Assembly: GCA_920105625.2 (NCBI GenBank)
Contig: OV050031.1
Span: forward strand, 83,771,995-83,835,994
DNA from: Clusia tigrina
Taxonomy: Eukaryota > Arthropoda > Insecta > Diptera > Clusiidae
Direction: 5' to 3'
DNA: 64,000 nt
The notes below the pieces were generated by a model. The model was not told the DNA's origin. It worked only from the letters and a program-made list of their open reading frames with translations, and ran no database searches. Shown in pieces: positions 13,510 to 24,656 of this stretch. A program made the position numbers and the translations under genes. The first letter of the stretch is position 1; every line of letters begins with the position of its first letter.

Positions 13510-14040
13510 ACCCCCAATCGACAGCGGCAGCGACTGAGACGCCTACAGATACGATGACAGAGGCTGCGACGCCGACTGAGACACCGACTGAGGCAGATAG
13601 GGGTGGATATAGGCATAGAGAAGGCAGCAGACCCCTCAATCGACAGCGACAGCGACTGAGACGCCTACAGATACGATGACAGAGGCTGCGACGCCGACTG
13701 AGACGCCGACTGAGGCAGATAGGAGCGGATATAGGCATAGAGAAGGCAGCAGACCCCTAAATCGACAACGGCAGCGACTGAGACTCGTACAGAAACGCTG
13801 ACAGAGGCTGGGACGCCGACTGAGTCAGATAGGGGTGGATATAGGCATAGAGAAGGCAACAGGCTCCAAATCGACAGCGGCAACGACTGACACGCCTACA
13901 GAGACGCTGACAGAGGCTGCGACGCCGACTGAGACGCCGACTGAGGCAGTTAGGGGTATATATAGGCATAGAGAAGGCAGCAGACCCCTCAATCGACAGC
14001 GGCAGCGACTGAGACGCCTTCAGAAACGCTGACAGAGGCT
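13510..14040. repeat. Higher-order repeat, copy 3 (partial)
   Basis: Matches the start of copy 2 (11,597 onward) at offset 1,913. Similarity holds through the gactcgtacag and ggggtatatatagg variants to about 14,000. It then diverges: copy 2 has ccgcttgag and gccctcag where this copy has ccgactgag and gccttcag. The right edge is approximate. Confidence 0.7.
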
Positions 14041-16080
14041 GCGACGCCGTCTGAGGCAGATAGGAGTAGATATATTCATAGAGAAGGCACCAGACCCCCA
14101 ATCGACAGCGGCAGCGAATGAGACGACTACAGAAACGCTGACAGAGGCTGCGAAGCCGACTGAGGCAGATAGGAGTAGATATAGGCATAGAGAAGGCAGC
14201 AGACCCCCCAATCGACAGCGGCAGCGTCTGAGACGCCTTCAGAGACGCTGACAGAGGCTGTGACGCCGACTGAGTCGCCGACTGAGGCAGATAGGGTAGA
14301 TATATGCATAGAGAAAGCAGCAGATCCCCCAATCGACTGTGGCAGCGACTGAGACGACTACAGAAACGCTGACAGAGACTGCGACACCGACTGAGGCATA
14401 TAGGTGTAGATATAGGCATAGAGAAAGCAGCAGACCCCCAACCAACAGTGGCAGCGACTGAGACGCCCACAGAGACGCTGACAGAGGCTGCGACGCCAAC
14501 TGAGATGCCGATGAGGGAGAGAGGAGTAGATATAGGCATAGAGAAGGTAGCAGACCCTCCAATCGAGAGCGGCAACGACTCAGACGCTTACAGAGACGCT
14601 GACAGAGGCTGCGACGCCCACTGAGGCAGATAGGGGTAGATATAAGCATAGAGAAGGCAGCAGACCCCCCAATCGACAGCGGCAGCGACTGAGACGCCTA
14701 CAGATACGATGACAGAGGCGGCGACGCCGACTGAGACGCCGACTGAGGCAGATAGGGGTGGATATAGGCATAGATAAGGCAGCAGACCCCTCAATCGACA
14801 ACGGCAGCGACTGAGACGCCTACAGATACGATGACAGAGGCTGCGACGCCGACTGAGGCAGATAGGAGTGGATATAGGCATAGAGAAGGCAGCAGCCCGT
14901 CAATCGACAACGGCAGCGACTGAGACTCGTACAGAAACGCTGACAGAGGCTGGGACCCCGACTGAGTCAGATAGGGGTGGATATAGGCATAGAGAAAGCA
15001 GAAAACTCCTCAATCGACAGCGGCAACGACTCAGACGCCTACAGAGACGCTGACAGAGGCTGCGACGCCTACTGAGGCAGATAGGGGTAGATATAGGCAT
15101 AGAGAAGGCAGCAGACCCCTCAATCGACAGCGGCTGCGACGCCGACTGAGACGCCGACTGAGGCAGATAGGGGTAGATATAGGCATAGAGAAGGCGGCAG
15201 ACCCCAAAATCGACCGCGGCAGCGACTGAGACGCCTTCAGAGACGCTGACAGAGGCTGCGACGCCGACTGAGTCGCCGACTGAGGCAGATAGGGGTAGAT
15301 ATAGGCATAGAGAAGGCAAGCAGATCCCCCAATCGACAGTGGCAGCGACTGAGACGGCTACAGAAATGCTGACAGAGGCTGCGACACCGACTGAGGCAGA
15401 TAGGTGTAGATATAGGCATAGAGAAAGCAGCAGACCCCCAACCGACAGTGGCAGCGACTGAGACGCTGCGACGCCGACTGAGACGCCGATGAGGGAGAGA
15501 GGAGTGGATATAGGCATAGAGAAGGTAGCAGACCCTCCAATCGACAGCGGCAACGACTCAGACGCCTACAGAGACGCTGACAGAGGCTACGACGCCCACT
15601 GAGGCAGATAGGGGTAGATATATTCATAGAGAAGGCAGCAGACCCCCCCAATCGACAGCGGCAGCGACTGAGACGCCTACAGATACGATGACAGAGGCTG
15701 CGACGCCGACTGAGACGCCGACTGAGGCAGATAGGGGTGGATAAAGGCATAGAGAAGGCAGCAGACCCCTCAATCGACAGCTACAGCGACTAAGACGCCT
15801 ACAGATACGATGACAGAGGCTGCGACGCCGACTGAGACGCCGACTGAGGCAGATAGGAGCGGATATAGGCTTAGAGAAGGCAGCAGACCCCTCAATCGAC
15901 AACGGCAGCGACTGAGACTCGTACAGAAACGCTGACAGAGGCTGGGACGCCGGCTGACTCAGATAGGGGTGGATATAGGCATAGAGAAGGCAACAGGCTC
16001 CAAATCGACAGCGGCAACGACTGACACGCCTACAGAGACGCTGACAGAGGCTGCGACGCCGACTGAGACGCCGACTGAGG
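14041..16080. repeat. Left-type monomers, end of left domain
   Basis: Ordinary left-type monomers with the gatgagggagagagg marker (about 14,509 as gagatgccgatgagg, and 15,488). Part of this stretch resembles 3.3-3.7 and 6.5-6.9 kb (offset near 8,700 for the 6.54 kb copy). No gene or foreign sequence was seen. Confidence 0.75.
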
Positions 16081-16500
16081 CAGTTAGGGGTAGATATAGG
16101 CATAGAGAAGGCCGCAGTCCCCTCAATCGGCAGCGGCAGCGACTGAGACTCCTTCAGAGACGCTGACAGAGGCTGAGACGCCGACTGAGGCAGTTAGGGG
16201 TAGATATAGGCATAGAGAAGGCAGCAGACCCTCAATCGACAGCGGCAGCGACTGAGACGTCTACAGAAACGCTGACAAAGGTTGCGACGCCGACTGAGGC
16301 AGATAGGGGTGGATATAGGCATAGAAAAGGCAGCAGGCCCCTCAATCCTCAGCTGCAGCGGCTAAGACGCCTACAGAGCCGCTGACAGAGGCTGCGACGG
16401 CTACGGTGGCGACTGAGGCAGATAGGGGTAGATATAGGCATAGAGAAGGCAGCTGATCCCCCAATCGACAGTGGCAGCGACTGAGACGCCTTCAGAGACG
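16081..16500. repeat. Transition to right-type monomers
   Basis: Within about 400 bp the array changes type. The first gccgcagtcccctc, cctcagctgcagcggctaag and ggctacggtggcgactg monomers of the window appear here. The same passage recurs at about 18,050 (offset 1,966), at 20,640 (a further 2,584), and at 24,657 (offset 8,576 from here), so it marks the left edge of a right-type higher-order unit. Confidence 0.75.
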
Positions 16501-17222
16501 CTAACAGGGGCTGCGACGCCGACTGAGTTGCCTACTCAGGCAGATAGGGGTAGATATAGGCATAGAGAAGGCAGCAGACCCCAATCGACAGTGGCAGCGA
16601 CTGAGACGCCTACAGAGCCGCTAACAGAGGCTGCGACGCCGACTGAGTTGCCGACTCAGGCAGATAGGGGTAGATATAGGCATAGAGAAGGCAGCAGACC
16701 CCAATCGACAGCGGCAGCGACTGAGACGCCTACAGAGACGCTAACAGAGGCTGCGACGCCGACTGAGTTGCCGACTGAGGCAGATAGGGGTAGATATAGG
16801 CATAGAGAAGGCCGCAGTCCCCTCAATCGGCAGCGGCAGCGACTGAGACGCCTACAGATACGCTAACAGGGGCTGCGACGCCGACTGAGTTGCCTACTCA
16901 GGCAGATAGGGGTAGATATAGGCATAGAGAAGGCAGCAGACCCCAATCGATAGTGGCAGCGACTGAGACGCCTATAGAGACGCTAACAGAGGCTGCGACG
17001 CCGACTGAGTTGCCGACTCAGGCAGATAGGGGTAGATATATGCATAGAGAAGGCAGCAGACCCCAATCGACAGCGGCAGCGACTGAGACGCCTACAGAGA
17101 CGCTAACAGAGGCTGCGACGCCGACTGAGTTGCCGACTGAGGCAGAGAGGGATAGATATAGGCATAGAGAAGGCCGCAGTCCCCTCAATCGGTAGCGGCA
17201 GCGACTGAGACTCCTTCAGAGA
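16501..17222. repeat. 362-bp three-monomer unit, duplicated in tandem
   Basis: Two triplets of gttgcc-type monomers lie next to each other at an offset of 362 bp (ctaacagggg at 16,501 and 16,863). Each triplet has gttgcctactcag, gttgccgactcag and gttgccgactgag in order. The second triplet carries its own variants (cctatagagacg near 16,970 and gcagagagggatag near 17,145). The related block at 25.05 kb has a single triplet with exactly those second-triplet variants. Monomers joined by a four-C run are 120 bp, so a plus-strand frame stays in phase through each triplet (131 codons at 16,471-16,866). Confidence 0.82.
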
Positions 17223-17444
17223 CGCTGACAGAGGCTGCGACGCCGACTGAGGCAGATAAGGGTGGATATAGGCATAGAAAAGGCAGCAGACCCCCCAAAC
17301 CTCAGCTGCAGCGGCTAAGACGCCTACAGAGCCGCTGACAGAAGCTGCGACGCCGACTGACACGCCGACTGAAGCAGATAGGGGTTGATAAAGGCATAGA
17401 GAAGGCAGCAGACCCCCCAATCTATAGCGGCAGCGACTGAGACG

Positions 17445-17531
17445 CCTACAGATACGCTGGCAGAGGCTGCAGCGGCGACTGAGGCAGATAGGGGTAGACC
17501 CCCATTATCGACAGCGGCAGCGACTGAGACG
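17445..17531. repeat. 87-bp landmark monomer (internal deletion), first of 14
   Basis: This monomer has lost the tataggcatagagaaggcagcaga part: ggggtagac runs directly into the C-run and then attatcgacagcgg, and the GC-rich half reads gcggcgactg. It is 87 bp, or 86 bp when the C-run is one shorter. Copies of the same derived form lie at 25,660-25,746, 27,617-27,703, 30,380-30,466, 33,473-33,559, 36,248-36,334, 39,241-39,327, 42,244-42,329, 47,188-47,273, 49,146-49,231, 54,400-54,485, 57,653-57,738, 59,743-59,828 and 62,437-62,522. Because the deletion is so specific, the copies almost certainly derive from one event, and their spacing reads out the higher-order period. Confidence 0.9.
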
Positions 17532-17545
17532 CCTACAGAGACGCT

Positions 17546-20129
17546 AACAGAGGCTGCGACGCCGACTGAGACGCCGACTCAGGTAGATAGGGGTAGACAT
17601 AGGCATAGAGAAGGCGGCAGACCCCCAAATCGACAGCGGCAGCGACTGAGACGCCTTCAGAGACGCTGACAGAGGCTGCGACGCCGACTGAGGCAGATAG
17701 GGGTAGATATAGGCATAGAGAAGGCAGCAGAACCCCCAATCGATAGTGGCAACAACTGAGACGACTACAGAAACGCTGACAGAGGCTCCGACACCGACTG
17801 AGGCAGATAGGGGTAGATATAGGCATAGAGAAGGCAGCAGACACCCAATCGACAGCGGCAGCGACTGAGACGCCTTCAGAAACGCTGACAGAGGCTGCGA
17901 CGCCGACTGAGACGCCAACTGAGGTAGATAGGGGTAGATATAGGCATAGAGAAGGCGGCAGACCCCCAAATCGACAGCGGCAGCGACTGAGTCGCCTTCA
18001 GAGACGCTGACAGAGGCTCCGACGCCGACTGAGACGCCGACTGAGGCAGATAGGGGTAGATATAGGCATAGAGAAGGCCGCAGTCCCCTCAATCAGCAGC
18101 GGCAGCGACTGAGACTCCTTCAGAGACGCTGACAGAGGCTGAGACGCCGACTGAGGCAGTTAGGGGTAGATATAGGCATAGAGAAGGCAGCAGACCCTCA
18201 ATCGACAGCGGCAGCGACTGAGACGTCTACAGAAACGCTGACAAAGGTTGCGACGCCGACTGAGGCAGATAGGGGTGGATATAGGCATAGAAAAGGCAGC
18301 AGGCCCCTCAATCCTCAGCTGCAGCGGCTAAGACGCCTACAGAGCCGCTGACAGAGGCTGCGACGGCTACGGCGGCGACTGAGGCATATAGGGGTAGATA
18401 TAGGCATAGAGAAGGCAGCTGATCCCCCAATCGACAGTGGCAGCGACTGAGACGCCTTCAGAGACGCTAACAGGGGCTGCGACGCCGACTGAGTTGCCTA
18501 CTCAGGCAGATAGGGGTAGATATAGGCATAGAGAAGGCAGCAGACCCCAATCGACAGTGGCAGCGACTGAGACGCCTACAGAGCCGCTAACAGAGGCTGC
18601 GACGCCGACTGAGTTGCCGACTCAGGCAGATAGGGGTAGATATAGGCATAGAGAAGGCAGCAGACCCCAATCGACAGCGGCAGCGACTGAGACGCCTACA
18701 GAGACGCTAACAGAGGCTGCGACGCCGACTGAGACGCCGACTCAGGTAGATAGGGGTAGACATAGGCATAGAGAAGGCGGCAGACCCCCAAATCGACAGC
18801 GGCAGCGACTGAGACGCCTTCAGAGACGCTGACAGAGGCTGCGACGCCGACAGAGGCAGATAGGGGTAGATATAGGCATAGAGAAGGCAGCAGAACCCCC
18901 AATCGATAGTGGCAACAACTGAGACGCCTACAGATACGATGACAGAGGCTGCGACGCCGACTGAGACGCCGACTGAGGCAGATAGGGGTGGATATAGGCA
19001 TAGAGAAGGCAGCAGACCCCTAAATCGACAACGGCAGCGACTGAGACTCGTACAGTAACGCTGACAGAGGCTGGGACGCCGACTGAGTCAGATAGGGGTG
19101 GATATAGGCATAGAGAAGGCAACAGGCTCCAAATCGACAGCGGCAACGACTGAGACGCCTACAGATACGATGACAGAGGCTGCGACGCCGACTGAGGCAG
19201 ATAGGGGTGGATATAGGCATAGATAAGGCAGCAGACCCCTCAATCGACAACGGCAGCGACTGAGACGCCTACAGATACGATGATAGAGGCTGCGACGCCG
19301 ACTGAGGCAGATAAGGGTGGATATAGGCATAGAGAAAGCAGAAAACTCCTCAATCGACAGCGGCAACGACTCGGACGCCTACAGAGACGCTGACAGAGGC
19401 TGCGACGCCTACTGAGGCAGATAGTGGTAGATATAGACATAGAGAAGGCAAGCAGATCCCCCAATCGACAGTGGCAGCGACTGAGACGACTACAGAAATG
19501 CTGACAGAGGCTGCGACACCGACTGAGGCAGATAGGTGTAGATATAGGCATAGAGAAAGCAGCAGACCCCCAACCGACAGTTGCAGCGACTGAGACGCCG
19601 ATGAGGGAGAGAGGAGTGGATATAGGCATAGAGAAGGTAGCAGACCCTCCAATCGACAGCGGCAACGACTCAGACGCCTACAGAGACGCTGACAGAGGCT
19701 GCGACGCCCACTGAGGCAGATAGGGGTAGATATAGGCATAGAGAAGGCAGCAGACCCCCCAATCGACAGCGGCAGCGACTGAGACGCCTACAGATACGAT
19801 CACAGAGGCTGCGACGCCGACTGAGGCAGATAGGGGTGGATATAGGCATAGAGAAGGCAGCAGACCCCTCAATCGACAGCGACAGCGACTGAGACGCCTG
19901 CAGATACGATGACAGAGGCTGCGACGCCGACTGAGGCAGATAGGAGTGGATATAGGCATAGAGAAGGCAGCAGACCAGTCAATTGACAACGGCAGCGACT
20001 GAGACTCGTACAGAAACGCTGACAGAGGCTGGGACGCCGACTGAGTCAGATAGGGGTGGATATAGGCATAGAGAAAGCAACAGGCTCCAAATCGACAGCG
20101 GTAACTTCTGACACGCCTACAGAGACGTT
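17546..20129. repeat. 2,584-bp higher-order repeat, copy 1
   Basis: Aligned base by base with 20,130-22,713 at a constant offset of 2,584, I noticed only two differences: g18,222 is c at 20,806, and t19,910 is c at 22,494. The unit is a mosaic. Its first part (to about 18.9 kb) is right-type, with gttgcc, cagctgcagcgg and ggctacggcggcg. Its second part is left-type, including the gatgagggagagagg marker near 19,598. The unit therefore arose after the two monomer types had been joined. Confidence 0.92.
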
Positions 20130-22713
20130 GACAGAGGCTGCGACGCCGACTGAGACGCCGACTCAGGTAGATAGGGGTAGACATAGGCATAGAGAAGGCG
20201 GCAGACCCCCAAATCGACAGCGGCAGCGACTGAGACGCCTTCAGAGACGCTGACAGAGGCTGCGACGCCGACTGAGGCAGATAGGGGTAGATATAGGCAT
20301 AGAGAAGGCAGCAGAACCCCCAATCGATAGTGGCAACAACTGAGACGACTACAGAAACGCTGACAGAGGCTCCGACACCGACTGAGGCAGATAGGGGTAG
20401 ATATAGGCATAGAGAAGGCAGCAGACACCCAATCGACAGCGGCAGCGACTGAGACGCCTTCAGAAACGCTGACAGAGGCTGCGACGCCGACTGAGACGCC
20501 AACTGAGGTAGATAGGGGTAGATATAGGCATAGAGAAGGCGGCAGACCCCCAAATCGACAGCGGCAGCGACTGAGTCGCCTTCAGAGACGCTGACAGAGG
20601 CTCCGACGCCGACTGAGACGCCGACTGAGGCAGATAGGGGTAGATATAGGCATAGAGAAGGCCGCAGTCCCCTCAATCAGCAGCGGCAGCGACTGAGACT
20701 CCTTCAGAGACGCTGACAGAGGCTGAGACGCCGACTGAGGCAGTTAGGGGTAGATATAGGCATAGAGAAGGCAGCAGACCCTCAATCGACAGCGGCAGCG
20801 ACTGACACGTCTACAGAAACGCTGACAAAGGTTGCGACGCCGACTGAGGCAGATAGGGGTGGATATAGGCATAGAAAAGGCAGCAGGCCCCTCAATCCTC
20901 AGCTGCAGCGGCTAAGACGCCTACAGAGCCGCTGACAGAGGCTGCGACGGCTACGGCGGCGACTGAGGCATATAGGGGTAGATATAGGCATAGAGAAGGC
21001 AGCTGATCCCCCAATCGACAGTGGCAGCGACTGAGACGCCTTCAGAGACGCTAACAGGGGCTGCGACGCCGACTGAGTTGCCTACTCAGGCAGATAGGGG
21101 TAGATATAGGCATAGAGAAGGCAGCAGACCCCAATCGACAGTGGCAGCGACTGAGACGCCTACAGAGCCGCTAACAGAGGCTGCGACGCCGACTGAGTTG
21201 CCGACTCAGGCAGATAGGGGTAGATATAGGCATAGAGAAGGCAGCAGACCCCAATCGACAGCGGCAGCGACTGAGACGCCTACAGAGACGCTAACAGAGG
21301 CTGCGACGCCGACTGAGACGCCGACTCAGGTAGATAGGGGTAGACATAGGCATAGAGAAGGCGGCAGACCCCCAAATCGACAGCGGCAGCGACTGAGACG
21401 CCTTCAGAGACGCTGACAGAGGCTGCGACGCCGACAGAGGCAGATAGGGGTAGATATAGGCATAGAGAAGGCAGCAGAACCCCCAATCGATAGTGGCAAC
21501 AACTGAGACGCCTACAGATACGATGACAGAGGCTGCGACGCCGACTGAGACGCCGACTGAGGCAGATAGGGGTGGATATAGGCATAGAGAAGGCAGCAGA
21601 CCCCTAAATCGACAACGGCAGCGACTGAGACTCGTACAGTAACGCTGACAGAGGCTGGGACGCCGACTGAGTCAGATAGGGGTGGATATAGGCATAGAGA
21701 AGGCAACAGGCTCCAAATCGACAGCGGCAACGACTGAGACGCCTACAGATACGATGACAGAGGCTGCGACGCCGACTGAGGCAGATAGGGGTGGATATAG
21801 GCATAGATAAGGCAGCAGACCCCTCAATCGACAACGGCAGCGACTGAGACGCCTACAGATACGATGATAGAGGCTGCGACGCCGACTGAGGCAGATAAGG
21901 GTGGATATAGGCATAGAGAAAGCAGAAAACTCCTCAATCGACAGCGGCAACGACTCGGACGCCTACAGAGACGCTGACAGAGGCTGCGACGCCTACTGAG
22001 GCAGATAGTGGTAGATATAGACATAGAGAAGGCAAGCAGATCCCCCAATCGACAGTGGCAGCGACTGAGACGACTACAGAAATGCTGACAGAGGCTGCGA
22101 CACCGACTGAGGCAGATAGGTGTAGATATAGGCATAGAGAAAGCAGCAGACCCCCAACCGACAGTTGCAGCGACTGAGACGCCGATGAGGGAGAGAGGAG
22201 TGGATATAGGCATAGAGAAGGTAGCAGACCCTCCAATCGACAGCGGCAACGACTCAGACGCCTACAGAGACGCTGACAGAGGCTGCGACGCCCACTGAGG
22301 CAGATAGGGGTAGATATAGGCATAGAGAAGGCAGCAGACCCCCCAATCGACAGCGGCAGCGACTGAGACGCCTACAGATACGATCACAGAGGCTGCGACG
22401 CCGACTGAGGCAGATAGGGGTGGATATAGGCATAGAGAAGGCAGCAGACCCCTCAATCGACAGCGACAGCGACTGAGACGCCTGCAGATACGACGACAGA
22501 GGCTGCGACGCCGACTGAGGCAGATAGGAGTGGATATAGGCATAGAGAAGGCAGCAGACCAGTCAATTGACAACGGCAGCGACTGAGACTCGTACAGAAA
22601 CGCTGACAGAGGCTGGGACGCCGACTGAGTCAGATAGGGGTGGATATAGGCATAGAGAAAGCAACAGGCTCCAAATCGACAGCGGTAACTTCTGACACGC
22701 CTACAGAGACGTT
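20130..22713. repeat. 2,584-bp higher-order repeat, copy 2
   Basis: Second copy of 17,546-20,129. The junction between copies lies in a shared stretch of about 34 bp in the GC-rich 12-mer half (about 20,130-20,163), so the exact crossover base cannot be fixed. At the right end the copy leaves the unit at the same stretch and continues as ordinary left-type sequence (ctgaggcagttagggg). The near-identity implies either very recent unequal exchange or an assembly duplication. Confidence 0.92.
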
Positions 22714-24656
22714 GACAGAGGCTGCGACGCCGACTGAGACGCCGACTGAGGCAGTTAGGGGTAGATATAGGCATAGAGAAGGCAGCAGACCCCTCATTCG
22801 ACAGCGGCAGCGACTGAGACGCCTTCAGAAACGCTGACAGAGGCTGCGACGCCGTCTGAGGCAGATAGGGGTAGATATAGGCATAGAGAAGGCACCAGAC
22901 CCCCAATCGACAGCGGCAGCGACTGAGACGACTACAGAAACGCTGACAGAGACTGCGGAGCCGACTGAGGCAGATAGGGGTAGATATAGGCATAGAGAAG
23001 GCAGCAGACCCCCCAATCGACAGCGGCAGCGTCTGAGACGCCTTCAGAGATGCTGACAGAGGCTGCGACGCCGACTGAGTCGCCGACTGAGACAGATAGG
23101 GGTAGATATATGCATAGAGAAAGCAGCAGATCCCCCAATCGACTGTGGCAGCGACTGAGACGACTACAGAAATGCTGACAGAGGCTGCGACACCGACTGA
23201 GGCATATAGGTGTAGATATAGGCATAGAGAAAGCAGCAGACCCCCAACCAACAGTGGCAGCGACTGAGACGCCCACAGAGACGCTGACAGAGGCTGCGAC
23301 GCCAACTGAGACGCCGATGAGGGAGAGAGGAGTAGATATAGGCATAGAGAAGGTAGCAGACCCCCCAATCGACAGCGGCAGCGACTGAGACGCCCACAGA
23401 GACGCTGACAGAGGCTGCGACGCCAACTGACACGCCGATGAGGGAGAGAGGAGTAGATATAGGCATAGAGAAGGTAGCAGACCCTCCAATCGAAAGCGAC
23501 AACGACTCAGACGCCTACAGTGACGCTGACAGAGGCTGCGACGCCCACTGAGGCAGATAGGGGTAGATATAAGCATAGAGAAGGCAGCAGACCCCCCAAT
23601 CGACAGCGGCAGCGACTGAGACGCCTACAGGTACGATGACAGAGGCTGCGACGCCGACTGAGGCAGATAGGGGTGGATATAGGCATAGATAAGGCAGCAG
23701 ACCCCTCAATCGACAACGGCAGCGACTGAGACGAATAACAGATACGATGACAGAGGCTGCGACGCCGACTGAGACGCCGACTGAGGCAGATAGGAGTGGA
23801 TATAGGCATAGAGAAGGCAGCAGCCCTTCAATCGACAACGGCAGCGACTGAGACTCGTACAGAAACGCTGACAGAGGCTGGGACCCCGACTGAGTCAGAT
23901 AGGGTTGGATATAGGCATAGAGAAAGCAGAAAACTCCTCAATCGACAGCGGCAACGACTCAGACGCCTACAGAGACGCTGACAGAGGCTGCGACGCCTAC
24001 TGATTCAGATAGGGGTAGATATAGGCATAGAGAAGGCAGCAGGCCCCTCAATCGACAGCGGCTGCGACGCCGACTGAGACGCCGACTGAGGCAGATAGGG
24101 GTAGATATAGGCATAGAGAAGGCGGCAGACCCCCAAAATCGACAGCGGCAGCGACTGAGACGCCTTCAGAGACGCTGACAGAGGCTGCGACGCCGACTGA
24201 GTCGCCGACTGAGGCAGATAGGGGTAGATATAGGCATAGAGAAGGCAAGCAGATCCCCCAATCGACAGTGGCAGCGACTGAGACGACTACAGAAATGCTG
24301 ACAGAGGCTGCGACACCGACTGAGGCAGATAGGTGTAGATATAGGCGTAGAGAAAGCAGCAGACCCCCAACCGACAGTGGCAGCGACTGAGACGCTGCGA
24401 CGCCGACTGAGACGCCGATGAGAAAGAGAGGAGTGGATATAGGCATAGAGAAGGTAGCAGACCCTCCAATCGACAGCGGCAACGACTCAGACGCCTACAG
24501 AGACGCTGACAGAGGCTACGACGCCCACTGAGGCAGATAGGGGTAGATATAGGCATAGAGAAGGCAGCAGACCCCCCCAATCGACAGCGGCAGCGACTGA
24601 GACGCCTACAGATACGATGACAGAGGCTGTGACGCCGACTGAGACGCCGACTGAGG
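22714..24656. repeat. Left-type block (last left-type monomers)
   Basis: Left-type monomers return here. Their first 680 bp match 9,105-9,838 at offset 13,555. The marker gatgagggagagagg occurs near 23,317 and 23,437, and in altered form (gatgagaaagagagg) near 24,417, the last I found in the window. A small irregular change, gacgaataacagatacg, lies at about 23,730. No gene was seen. Confidence 0.78.

Larger units (their letters stand above)
1..16080. repeat. Left domain: left-type satellite monomers
   Basis: This domain consists of 122- and 110-bp monomers with markers absent or rare to the right of 24.7 kb. The main marker is gatgagggagagagg, seen for example near 847, 1,428, 2,177, 3,642, 7,808, 8,553, 9,770, 10,466, 11,562, 12,257, 13,470, 14,509 and 15,488. 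Others are ctcctcaatcgacagcggcaa and the gataaggcagcag variant. I saw none of the right-domain markers (gttgcc before ga/cag, cagctgcagcggctaag, or the 87-bp landmark monomer). Higher-order copies are present but mostly diverged: sequence near 1,127-1,960 recurs near 7,517-8,300, and sequence near 916-1,253 recurs near 7,878-8,215 and 12,335-12,664. No gene is present. Confidence 0.85.

Noticed and set aside
22262..23368. 368-codon minus-strand ORF (and the 332-, 342- and 324-codon ones) as genes
   Set aside because: They translate the satellite in rotating frames. One stop trinucleotide per monomer on this strand, lost in ccttcag variants, is enough to make them. Frame is not conserved between copies because 122 and 110 are not multiples of 3.
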